Shown here in pieces: positions 1 through 7,014 of a DNA stretch of 64,000 nucleotides. The DNA comes from an uncultured Blautia sp. (GTDB lineage Bacteria; Bacillota; Clostridia; Lachnospirales; Lachnospiraceae), in assembly GCA_900541985.1 (NCBI GenBank), contig UQLX01000002.1, positions 1 through 64,000 of the forward strand, read 5' to 3'. Made by a program: the position numbers and the translations under genes. A model generated the notes under the pieces. It was given only the letters and a program-made list of their open reading frames with translations. It ran no database searches and had not been told where the DNA came from. Numbering within the stretch: position 1 is the stretch's first letter; each line of letters opens with the position of its first letter.

Positions 1-111
1 ATAAGATCAATTTTTTTCAATTCTCTGTCTTGCACAACAATTGGTCACTGAACCCAAGGGGTTCTGAACAGTTACATTTTAGTAATAAAAAAATGCCGTA
101 TTATGCGGCTT

Positions 112-140
112 TTGGCGTTTCGCAAACGCCTAGATATAAT
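112..140 (+). promoter_or_regulatory. Putative promoter with overlapping inverted repeat, upstream of the nucleoside hydrolase gene
   Basis: A -35-like TTGGCG (112-117) and a perfect TATAAT (135-140) are separated by 17 bp. The -35 and spacer coincide with a 17-bp inverted repeat, ggcgttt-cgc-aaacgcc (114-130). An operator in this place would let a repressor block RNA polymerase. The repressor is not in the window. The hairpin has no T-run behind it, so a terminator is unlikely. Confidence 0.5.
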
Positions 141-162
141 ATGTATAGAAAGGAGTTTTTTT

Positions 163-1113
163 ATGAAGATGTTTATTGATTGCGATCCCGGTGTGGATGA
201 TTCGATTGCACTGCTATTTGCGCTGTATCGTCCGGATGTGGATCTTGTGGGCATTTCTACCAGTGTGGGAAATGTCTCTGCTGCACAGGGGGCAGAAAAT
301 ACACTGCGCATTTTGAAACTGGCTGGCAAAGAAGGGATGGTTCCGGTATGTGTGGGTGCAGAGACGTCCATGAAAGGAATCACGGAACCATTTCCGGATT
401 TTATTCACGGAAAAAATGGAATGGGCGATGTGGAGCTGCCTTCTGCACAGCAGACCCCGGTCAACATGGATGTCTGTGATTTTATGTATGAGAAAGCCTG
501 TGAGTATGAGGGCGAGCTGGTGCTGGTGACCCTGGGCCGTATGACAAATGTGGCAAACACCCTCATCAAATATCCGGACTATGCGAAAAAGATTAAGCGT
601 GTAGTTTCCATGGGTGGTGCAGTGAACAATTATGGCAATATGAATCCGGGTGTGGAGGCCAACATCGGAGGCGATCCGGAAGCGGCAGATATGGCTGTGA
701 TGGCAGACTGGGATATGACTATTGTCGGTCTTGATGTGACATTGCAGACACGTCTGACGAGAGCGGATATCACATCGCTGGAGCAGTATTGTGCGCCCGG
801 CAAAAAGAATGCAGTATCGTTTATTTCAGAAGAACTGCGATATTACATGAACGGAAGCCGTGTTCAGAATTATACCATGGATTACAGTCCGCTGCATGAT
901 CCGTTGGCGATGGTCGTTGCAGTGGATCCAAGTGTAGTGACCACGAAAAAGATGATCACACGGATCGAGTGCGGCGGGACTTACTGCCGGGGAAAGGTAG
1001 TCGTAGATCTGCGGGAGCAGCCAATCGAAGGCAGGTTCGTGGAACACTGTCTGGATGTTGATTCCCGTAAAGCACTCAATATCCTGTTTGCTGCATTTCA
1101 GAACGAAGGATGA
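163..1113 (+). CDS. Inosine/uridine-preferring nucleoside hydrolase family protein
   Basis: This 316-residue enzyme should cleave the N-glycosidic bond of ribonucleosides, giving free base and ribose, in the cytoplasm. The calcium-binding signature of the family is at the N-terminus (D6-C-D8-P-G-V-D12-D13), and the later HDP motif is kept in SPLHDPLAM. The usual ALGPLTN loop reads TLGRMTN here, so the base specificity may differ from textbook IunH or Rih enzymes. I chose the ATG at 163, which sits behind AAAGGAG, over an upstream in-frame start at 103 that would run through the promoter and palindrome. The next gene, 55 bp downstream on the same strand, is a base deaminase, so the pair probably salvages purine nucleosides. 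Substrate preference cannot be read from the sequence. Confidence 0.9.
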   Translation: MKMFIDCDPGVDDSIALLFALYRPDVDLVGISTSVGNVSAAQGAENTLRILKLAGKEGMVPVCVGAETSMKGITEPFPDFIHGKNGMGDVELPSAQQTPVNMDVCDFMYEKACEYEGELVLVTLGRMTNVANTLIKYPDYAKKIKRVVSMGGAVNNYGNMNPGVEANIGGDPEAADMAVMADWDMTIVGLDVTLQTRLTRADITSLEQYCAPGKKNAVSFISEELRYYMNGSRVQNYTMDYSPLHDPLAMVVAVDPSVVTTKKMITRIECGGTYCRGKVVVDLREQPIEGRFVEHCLDVDSRKALNILFAAFQNEG

Positions 1114-1168
1114 TCAGAAAGGGTAAGCCGGGTGCAGCGTAAAAGAAGAAAGGGAAAGGGTATATGCG

Positions 1169-2536
1169 ATGAATCATAGTATGTTGATAAAAAATATTCG
1201 TTGGTTGGTAACCTGTAATGACTGTGAGGAAGTGCTGGAAAACGTCTCCATGTTGGTTCAAGATGGTGTCATCGCTTCTATCGGGAAACTGGATGATGTG
1301 CAGGCCGATGAGGTCATGGATGCCTCCGGCATGATCCTCTATCCAGGTCTCGTTAACACCCATCATCATCTATATCAGACTTTCAGCCGAAATCTGCCAG
1401 CGGTTCAGAGAATGGAGCTGTTCCCGTGGCTTAAGTATCTCTACGAGATCTGGAAGAATCTGGATGAAGACAGTGTTTATTACAGTTCCTTAACCGGAAT
1501 AGGAGAGCTGCTGAAAACAGGATGTACTACCTGCCTTGATCATCACTATGTATTTCCGGAAGGAAGGAGCGACCGGTTCCTTGATATGCAGTTTGCTGCG
1601 GCCGATGCCCTGGGTATCCGTTTTCACGCCACCCGCGGCAGCATGGATCTGAGCGTGAAGGACGGTGGTCTGCCGCCTGACAGCGTGGTACAGACGGTGG
1701 ACAAAATTATGTATGATTCCGAGGCAGCGGTGAAAAAATTCCATGATGCCAGCCGTTATTCTATGCATCAGGTGGCACTGGCTCCCTGTTCACCGTTTAG
1801 CGTCAGCGAGGAACTGCTGCGGCAGACGGCAATTGTGGCCAGAGAATTGGGTGTGCGGATGCATACCCATCTGGCGGAGACGAAGGATGAAGAGCGCTAC
1901 CTGCTTGAGCGGATCGGTATGCGGCCGCTGGAGTATATGGAGAGTCTTGGATGGGTGGGCAGTGATGTCTGGTATGCCCACGGCATCCATTTCAATGATG
2001 ATGAGCTTAAGCGGCTGGCGCAGACTAAAACGGGCGTGGCTCACTGTCCCATCAGCAATATGAAGCTGTCTTCCGGAATAGCTCAGATTCCTCGGATGCT
2101 TGAGCTTGGTGTACCGGTAGGACTGGCGGTGGATGGCTCTGCCAGCAACGATGGATCCAACCTGCTGGAGGAACTGCGGGTGGGCTATCTGCTGCACCGT
2201 TTAAATGACAGTGTCACAGCGCCCACAGGCTATGATCTTTTGAAGATTGCCACCAGAGGCAGCGCAAAGGTGCTTGGGCGGGATGATATCGGTTACCTTG
2301 CTCCGGGTATGGCGGCAGACTTCTTTATGATTCGAAGTGACCGTATTGCCCTCATCGGCGGATTGGAAGATGTGGCGGCTATGCCTGCCACCATCGGCTT
2401 CAAGGGAAATGTGGACTATACCGTGGTAGGCGGCAGGATTGTGGTTGCGGATGGTGAACTGGTGACACAGGAGGAAGGAAAACTGATTAGCCAGGCAAGA
2501 CAGTCGGTATCGCGCTATTTAAATATGAATGGATGA
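1169..2536 (+). CDS. Amidohydrolase, 8-oxoguanine deaminase type (AtzB/TrzN-like)
   Basis: This 455-residue metal-dependent amidohydrolase carries the metal-binding NTHHHLYQT motif (H65-H67), the HTHLAET motif near residue 232, WYAHGIHF near 268 and the catalytic Asp in VDGSASND near 322. The HHHLYQTFSRNLP stretch followed by LFPWLKYLYEIW is characteristic of the 8-oxoguanine deaminase branch (EC 3.5.4.32), which turns 8-oxoguanine into urate. Hydroxyatrazine ethylaminohydrolases are close relatives and often share the annotation. The ATG at 1169 follows AAAGGG; the nearby ATG at 1164 runs straight into TGA. With the nucleoside hydrolase upstream it could release and then deaminate a damaged purine base. 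A strong hairpin follows the stop. Confidence 0.8.
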   Translation: MNHSMLIKNIRWLVTCNDCEEVLENVSMLVQDGVIASIGKLDDVQADEVMDASGMILYPGLVNTHHHLYQTFSRNLPAVQRMELFPWLKYLYEIWKNLDEDSVYYSSLTGIGELLKTGCTTCLDHHYVFPEGRSDRFLDMQFAAADALGIRFHATRGSMDLSVKDGGLPPDSVVQTVDKIMYDSEAAVKKFHDASRYSMHQVALAPCSPFSVSEELLRQTAIVARELGVRMHTHLAETKDEERYLLERIGMRPLEYMESLGWVGSDVWYAHGIHFNDDELKRLAQTKTGVAHCPISNMKLSSGIAQIPRMLELGVPVGLAVDGSASNDGSNLLEELRVGYLLHRLNDSVTAPTGYDLLKIATRGSAKVLGRDDIGYLAPGMAADFFMIRSDRIALIGGLEDVAAMPATIGFKGNVDYTVVGGRIVVADGELVTQEEGKLISQARQSVSRYLNMNG

Positions 2537-2545
2537 GTTAAAATG

Positions 2546-2589
2546 ATGATCGCTGAGTGTTGCAGATGATGCAGACACTCAGCGATCAT
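2546..2589 (+). terminator. Hairpin terminator after the deaminase
   Basis: A perfect 15-bp inverted repeat (2546-2560 and 2575-2589) with a 14-nt loop begins 10 bp after the stop codon. The tract after it (TATTGTGTG) is only weakly T-rich, so termination may be partial. A separate perfect 8-bp hairpin (2613-2620 and 2624-2631) lies just downstream and has a T-rich tail only on the minus strand. Confidence 0.6.
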
Positions 2590-2710
2590 TATTGTGTGAC
2601 AGTAAAAATAAACCCCCTGCTATGCAGGGGGAGGGAAGCTCTTTAGGCCACTTATAAATGATTTTTAGCGCAAAATGGCAAAATTTCTGCGTAGAAAATA
2701 CAGAAAAGAA

Positions 2711-2777
2711 AAAATACGAATCTCCCGAAGAAGTTCAAGTATTAAAAATACTGATTTCTACGGGAGATTCGTATTTT
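2711..2777 (-). terminator. Long inverted repeat, minus-strand terminator of the UDP-glucose dehydrogenase gene
   Basis: A perfect 17-bp inverted repeat (2711-2727 and 2761-2777) encloses 33 nt that hold a second small hairpin (agtatt/aatact). Read on the minus strand, the outer stem is followed by TTTTTTCTTTTC-like sequence (T-run completed at 2701-2714). It lies 46 bp beyond the stop codon of the minus-strand gene. This fits an intrinsic terminator with an unusually large, structured loop. Confidence 0.7.
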
Positions 2778-2822
2778 AAGATTTAGAGCCTAAAAATCGG
2801 TATTAACCGATAGCTCCTTTCT

Positions 2823-4298
2823 TTAATCTCTTCTGAAAAGATCTCTTGTATATACTTTTTCCTGTATGTCATCCAGAGAAGAGTCATATCTGTTTGCCAC
2901 AATGGCATTGGATATTGCTTTGAACTCATTCAGATCTCCAATCACGCGGCTTCCGAAGAAGGTGGAGCCGGACGGAAGGGTTGGCTCGTAAATCACCACA
3001 GTAGCGCCTTTTGCTTTGATACGTTTCATAACGCCCTGAATAGAGGACTGACGGAAGTTGTCGGAGTTGGATTTCATGGTAAGTCGGTAAATTCCAATCA
3101 CAACTTCTTTTTCTTTTGTGTAATCATAGGCGCCGTCAGAATAGGAGTAGGCGCCTGCAATTTCCAGTACCCGGTCCGCGATAAAGTCTTTTCTGGTCCG
3201 GTTGGATTCTACAATGGCAGACATCATATTCTGAGGTACGTCCTGGAAGTTGGCAAGAAGCTGCTTGGTATCTTTGGGCAGGCAGTATCCGCCATAGCCA
3301 AAGGACGGGTTGTTATAATGTGTGCCGATACGGGGATCGAGGCATACGCCGTTGATGATTTCCTGGGTGTTCAGACCTTTGGATTCTGCGTAGGTATCCA
3401 GCTCGTTAAAGTAGGAAACACGAAGAGCCAGATAAGTATTGGCAAACAGCTTCACAGCCTCCGCCTCTGTAAATCCCATAAACAGAGTATCGATATTTTC
3501 CTTAATTGCTCCCTGCTGAAGAAGAGCGGCAAAAACGTGAGCCTTATCTGCAGATTTTTCATCACAGGAAACAATGATGCGGGACGGATAAAGATTGTCG
3601 TACAGGGCTTTGGACTCGCGAAGGAATTCCGGACTGAAGATAATGTTTTCAGTATTGTATTTTTTTCTTACGGAAGCAGTGTACCCAACCGGAATGGTGG
3701 ATTTAATGATCATCATGGCGTACGGATTCACCTTCTGGACAAGCTCGATCACAGCTTCTACAGCAGAAGTATCGAAATAGTTTTTCTTGCTGTCATAGTT
3801 GGTCGGAGCGGCAATAACAACAAAATCTGCGTTTTTATAAGCGCTTTCGCCATCCAGAGTAGCGGTAAGATCTAGTTTTTTTTCTGCCAGATATTTTTCA
3901 ATATATTCATCCTGGATAGGTGACTTTCTGTTGTTGATTAGATCCACCTTTTCCGGAATGATATCAACGGCTGTTACATGATTGTGCTGTGCCAGAAGAG
4001 TGGCAATGGATAATCCCACATAACCGGTACCTGCCACAGCAATATTATATGTTCTGTCAAGAGTGGGAGCTGAAGCGGCTTCTTTTTCTTCTGTAAAAAG
4101 ATCCACAACTTCAAATCCGAGAATTTCTCCCAGCTTCTGCATCTGTTCTACAGATGGGATGTAATCAGATTTTTCCAGTCTTCCGATCATAGCACGATTG
4201 ATTCCGGTTGCTTCTGCAAGCTGTGCCTGTGTAAGGCTTTTTTCTTTTCTGGTACGGATTACGGTGTTAACCAGTTTGTCTATAGATAATTTTTTCAT
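2823..4298 (-). CDS. UDP-glucose 6-dehydrogenase with N-terminal XRE helix-turn-helix domain
   Basis: This 491-residue protein is a fusion. Residues about 8-68 are an XRE/Cro-type helix-turn-helix (LTQAQLAEATGINRAMIGRL). From about residue 83 it is a full nucleotide-sugar dehydrogenase of the UDP-glucose/GDP-mannose family. That part has an NAD-binding GTGYVG (90-95), FSPEFLRES, and the catalytic Cys339 in FGYGGYCLPKDTKQL. The enzyme part should oxidise UDP-glucose to UDP-glucuronate with two NAD+ for capsule or teichuronic-type polymers. I start at the ATG at 4298, behind GGAGGGA; a longer in-frame ORF upstream lacks a ribosome site. Three TGTTT/AAACA dyads lie around the promoter, which suggests the HTH domain represses its own gene. 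Free-standing UGDs lack such a domain. DNA binding is inferred, not shown. Confidence 0.88.
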   Translation of the reverse strand: MKKLSIDKLVNTVIRTRKEKSLTQAQLAEATGINRAMIGRLEKSDYIPSVEQMQKLGEILGFEVVDLFTEEKEAASAPTLDRTYNIAVAGTGYVGLSIATLLAQHNHVTAVDIIPEKVDLINNRKSPIQDEYIEKYLAEKKLDLTATLDGESAYKNADFVVIAAPTNYDSKKNYFDTSAVEAVIELVQKVNPYAMMIIKSTIPVGYTASVRKKYNTENIIFSPEFLRESKALYDNLYPSRIIVSCDEKSADKAHVFAALLQQGAIKENIDTLFMGFTEAEAVKLFANTYLALRVSYFNELDTYAESKGLNTQEIINGVCLDPRIGTHYNNPSFGYGGYCLPKDTKQLLANFQDVPQNMMSAIVESNRTRKDFIADRVLEIAGAYSYSDGAYDYTKEKEVVIGIYRLTMKSNSDNFRQSSIQGVMKRIKAKGATVVIYEPTLPSGSTFFGSRVIGDLNEFKAISNAIVANRYDSSLDDIQEKVYTRDLFRRD

Positions 4299-4314
4299 GA
4301 TTCCCTCCAAATTC

Positions 4315-4443
4315 TGTTTAAAACAACATGAAAATGTAAAAGATATGTTTTTGATAAACAGATAATAACATGGACGTAGAGAATGGTCAATGAAAAAATA
4401 AGAAAAATTAAGGAAACAGGATTCTGAAATGATGTTTAAAACA
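4315..4443. promoter_or_regulatory. Three TGTTT...AAACA dyads around the XRE-UGD promoter
   Basis: The 11-bp palindrome TGTTTAAAACA occurs at 4315-4325 (between predicted transcript start and ribosome site) and again at 4433-4443 (upstream of the -35). A third dyad with the same arms but a 5-bp spacer, TGTTT-TTGAT-AAACA, lies at 4346-4360, directly downstream of the -10. Placement over the start region and on both sides of it is typical of an autoregulating repressor. Confidence 0.45.
4362..4390 (-). promoter_or_regulatory. Promoter of the XRE-UGD gene
   Basis: On the minus strand, TTGACC (4390-4385) is followed after exactly 17 bp by TATTAT (4367-4362). The predicted transcript starts near 4355, about 57 nt before the ATG at 4298. 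Confidence 0.6.
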
Positions 4444-4493
4444 GCATCACAAATCATCCGTGATTATATCAGCATCTAAGATTGAAATATTTA

Positions 4494-4649
4494 TCAGGAT
4501 GCATGTCGACTCATCCATTTGCGGATGTATTCCAGCTGCTCCATATCGGATATGGCCTGGGACGCCGCATCATTTCCGGCAGCCAGACAGCACAGAAGAA
4601 CTGCCCACTGCATACCAAAAAACAAGATCAGGAATAGAATACAGATCAT
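4494..4649 (-). CDS. Small hypothetical membrane peptide (51 aa)
   Basis: I do not recognise this 51-residue protein. Residues 2-22 are one hydrophobic segment (ICILFLILFFGMQWAVLLCCL), followed by a short polar, charged tail. A very good ribosome site, AAAGGAGG, lies on the minus strand just before the ATG at 4649, which is the main reason to believe in it. The longer in-frame ORF back to 4763 has no such site. The gene is 195 bp upstream of the XRE-UGD gene on the same strand and divergent from the subtilase. It could be a membrane regulator or a toxin-like peptide, but nothing in the sequence decides this. Confidence 0.55.
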   Translation of the reverse strand: MICILFLILFFGMQWAVLLCCLAAGNDAASQAISDMEQLEYIRKWMSRHAS

Positions 4650-4795
4650 AAAAGCCTCCTTTAAAAAACATGTTTGGATGATAGAATAGTTCCAGTATTG
4701 GCAATTCTGTGTAAAATATACATTTCCTGCGTAATTCGCAATTATGATCTCTATGGAATACATTAGAATAAAAGTTTCTTTTTTGGAGTATATTC

Positions 4796-5626
4796 ATGGA
4801 ACAAGTGCCTTATACCGGAAAAGATATAGGGGTATGCTTTCTCGATACAGGAATTGCAGAACATCCGGATTTTGATGGAAGGATTCAGAACTTCACAGAT
4901 TTCATTTCAAATAAAAGGCTTCCTTATGATGACAATGGTCATGGGACCCATGTAGCAGGGATCCTGTGTGGGAGCGGAGCAGCTTCCGGAGGAAAATATA
5001 AAGGGATTGCTCCAGACTGCAGGATTGTGGCGCTGAAGGTGCTGGATCGTTTTGGGAACGGAAACAGGGAAGATGTTCTGGCAGCATTTCAGTGGATTCT
5101 GAAGCATTATCGAAAGTACAGAGTGAGGATCGTTAATATTTCTGTAGGAACAACATTTAAGACGAGAGGAGATCATCATGTGCTGATTGAAGGTGTGGAA
5201 AAACTGTGGGATCAGGGACTGGTAGTTGTGGCTGCAGCAGGAAACCAGGGTCCCAGACCGGGAAGCATCACGGCTCCGGGCAGCAGCCGTAAGGTAATTA
5301 CGGTAGGCTCCAGTGATATGCTGACGGGCAAGGCAGCAGTATCCGGCAGAGGTCCCACATTTGAGTGTATATGTAAACCGGATCTGGTAGCCCCGGGCAG
5401 CAGGGTATTGTCCTGTGTACCGGGAGGCGGATACGGAAGAAAAAGCGGCACATCCATGTCCACACCCCTTGTTTCCGGTGCGATTGCCCTGATGCTGGAA
5501 AAAGACCCTCTGCTTACCAATGTGGAAATCAAGATGATGCTCCGAGACAGTGCTGAGGATATGGGACTGCCCAGAAACCTTCAGGGCTGGGGAAAACTGA
5601 GTTTTAAAAGATTTATGGAAATGTAA
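4796..5626 (+). CDS. S8 family serine peptidase (intracellular subtilisin-like)
   Basis: This 276-residue subtilase has the complete catalytic triad: Asp17 in FLDTGIAEHPDF, His49 in NGHGTHVAGI and Ser220 in SGTSMSTPLVSGA, with the oxyanion Asn150 in AAAGN. There is no signal peptide, no I9 propeptide and no C-terminal extension, so it is about as short as a bare catalytic domain. It should act inside the cell, like the intracellular subtilisins, although their usual inhibitory N-terminal extension is also lacking. The ATG at 4796 has a TTTGGAG site. It stands alone between the divergent small-peptide gene and icd. The substrate is unknown; a role in protein turnover or sporulation is only a guess. 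Confidence 0.87.
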   Translation: MEQVPYTGKDIGVCFLDTGIAEHPDFDGRIQNFTDFISNKRLPYDDNGHGTHVAGILCGSGAASGGKYKGIAPDCRIVALKVLDRFGNGNREDVLAAFQWILKHYRKYRVRIVNISVGTTFKTRGDHHVLIEGVEKLWDQGLVVVAAAGNQGPRPGSITAPGSSRKVITVGSSDMLTGKAAVSGRGPTFECICKPDLVAPGSRVLSCVPGGGYGRKSGTSMSTPLVSGAIALMLEKDPLLTNVEIKMMLRDSAEDMGLPRNLQGWGKLSFKRFMEM

Positions 5627-5670
5627 AAGAGCAGAAATAAAATATTTTTGTTTAGTAAAGCCTAAAAGCG

Positions 5671-5699
5671 TTGACGCAGGGGAAGTTTTTTTGTAAAAT
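5671..5699 (+). promoter_or_regulatory. Promoter of icd
   Basis: TTGACG (5671-5676), 17-bp spacer, TAAAAT (5694-5699). The predicted 5' leader is about 45 nt, with GAGGAG ahead of the ATG at 5750. Confidence 0.65.
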
Positions 5700-5749
5700 A
5701 CTTTCCATAATGTGATCAGTATTGAGTCTGGTCTGAGAGGAGAATTTAC

Positions 5750-6961
5750 ATGGAAAAAATCAAGATGACGACACCGTTGGTAGAAATGGACGGAGATGAG
5801 ATGACCCGTATCCTCTGGAAAATGATCAAGGATGAGCTTCTGCTTCCATATATTGATCTGAATACAGAGTATTACGACCTGGGACTTGCCTGTCGAAATG
5901 AAACAGATGATCAGGTCACAATTGATGCAGCGGAAGCAACAAAAAAATATGGTGTGGCAGTAAAGTGCGCTACGATCACTCCCAATCAGGCCCGTATGAA
6001 AGAATACAGCCTCAAAAAAATGTATAAGAGCCCTAACGGAACCATTCGTGCGATTCTGGACGGAACGGTATTCCGTGCTCCTATTGTAGTTAAAGGGATT
6101 GAACCCTGCGTCCGCAACTGGAAAAAACCCATTACTCTGGCGCGTCATGCTTACGGAGATATTTACAGGAACACAGAGTTTTATGTAGACAAACCGGGAA
6201 AAGTTGAGCTGGTGTATACTTCTGAGGACGGAGAAGAGAAACGTGCCCTTGTGCAGGAATTTAAGTCTCCCGGTGTAGCCATGGGTATGCATAATATGGA
6301 AGCCTCTATTGAAAGCTTTGCCAGAAGCTGTTTCAATTATGCTCTGGATACCAGTCAGGACGTATGGTTCGGTGCCAAAGATACTATTTCCAAAACATAT
6401 GATGCCAAATTTAAGGAAGTGTTCCAGAAGATTTATGAAGAAGAATTCAAAGAGCGATTTGAAAAAGAAGGGCTTGTATATTTCTACAGTCTGATCGATG
6501 ATATCGTTGCCCGTGTTATGAAAGCGGAAGGTGGATTTATCTGGGCATGTAAGAATTATGACGGGGATGTTATGAGTGATATGGTATCCTCTGCTTTTGG
6601 CTCTCTGGCTATGATGACCTCTGTGCTTGTTTCTCCTCAGGGCTATTATGAATATGAAGCAGCTCATGGAACTGTACAGAGACACTATTATCGTCATCTG
6701 GAGGGAAAAGAGACTTCAACCAATTCGGTTGCCACTATTTTTGCCTGGACCGGAGCGCTTCGCAAACGTGGAGAATTAGATGGAAATCAGGAGCTGATGG
6801 CATTTGCCGATAAACTGGAAAAAGCGACTCTCTCAACGATTGAAGACGGAAAGATGACTAAGGATCTGGCGCTGATCACCAGCCTGAAGCATCCGAAGGT
6901 ACTTTCCAGCAGAGATTTTATTCTTGCAGTCCGTGACTCCCTGAATCGTCTGATGAAGTAA
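5750..6961 (+). CDS. icd: NADP-dependent isocitrate dehydrogenase
   Basis: This 403-residue protein is a dimeric, eukaryote-like (subfamily II) isocitrate dehydrogenase, not the E. coli Icd type. Markers are LVEMDGDEMTRILW at residues 8-21, SPNGTIRAILDGTVFR with the isocitrate-binding Ser/Asn/Arg region, the following CVRNW, and YEAAHGTVQRHY near residue 305. It converts isocitrate and NADP+ to 2-oxoglutarate, CO2 and NADPH. In an anaerobe of this type it feeds glutamate synthesis through a partial TCA pathway. It is transcribed alone from a good promoter and ends in a strong hairpin shared with the convergent ABC-F gene. No citrate synthase or aconitase gene is nearby. Confidence 0.95.
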   Translation: MEKIKMTTPLVEMDGDEMTRILWKMIKDELLLPYIDLNTEYYDLGLACRNETDDQVTIDAAEATKKYGVAVKCATITPNQARMKEYSLKKMYKSPNGTIRAILDGTVFRAPIVVKGIEPCVRNWKKPITLARHAYGDIYRNTEFYVDKPGKVELVYTSEDGEEKRALVQEFKSPGVAMGMHNMEASIESFARSCFNYALDTSQDVWFGAKDTISKTYDAKFKEVFQKIYEEEFKERFEKEGLVYFYSLIDDIVARVMKAEGGFIWACKNYDGDVMSDMVSSAFGSLAMMTSVLVSPQGYYEYEAAHGTVQRHYYRHLEGKETSTNSVATIFAWTGALRKRGELDGNQELMAFADKLEKATLSTIEDGKMTKDLALITSLKHPKVLSSRDFILAVRDSLNRLMK

Positions 6962-6966
6962 AAGAT

Positions 6967-7014
6967 ATATGAAAAATGGGAAATCCTCAGGCGAGGGTTT
7001 CCCATTTTTCATAT
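6967..7014. terminator. Bidirectional terminator between icd and the ABC-F gene
   Basis: A 17-bp perfect inverted repeat (6967-6983 and 6998-7014) starts 6 bp after the icd stop. The inner bases CCTC/GAGG can pair further. It overlaps the last codons and the stop (6987-6989) of the convergent gene. Flanking T-richness is modest on both sides. Confidence 0.7.

Noticed and set aside
50..64. Small GAACCC/GGGTTC hairpin near the window start
   Set aside because: It has only 6 bp, no T-run, and the upstream gene is outside the window.
4907..6697. A 596-codon minus-strand open frame across the subtilase and icd genes
   Set aside because: It runs across two clear plus-strand genes and their promoter, and its composition is not protein-like.
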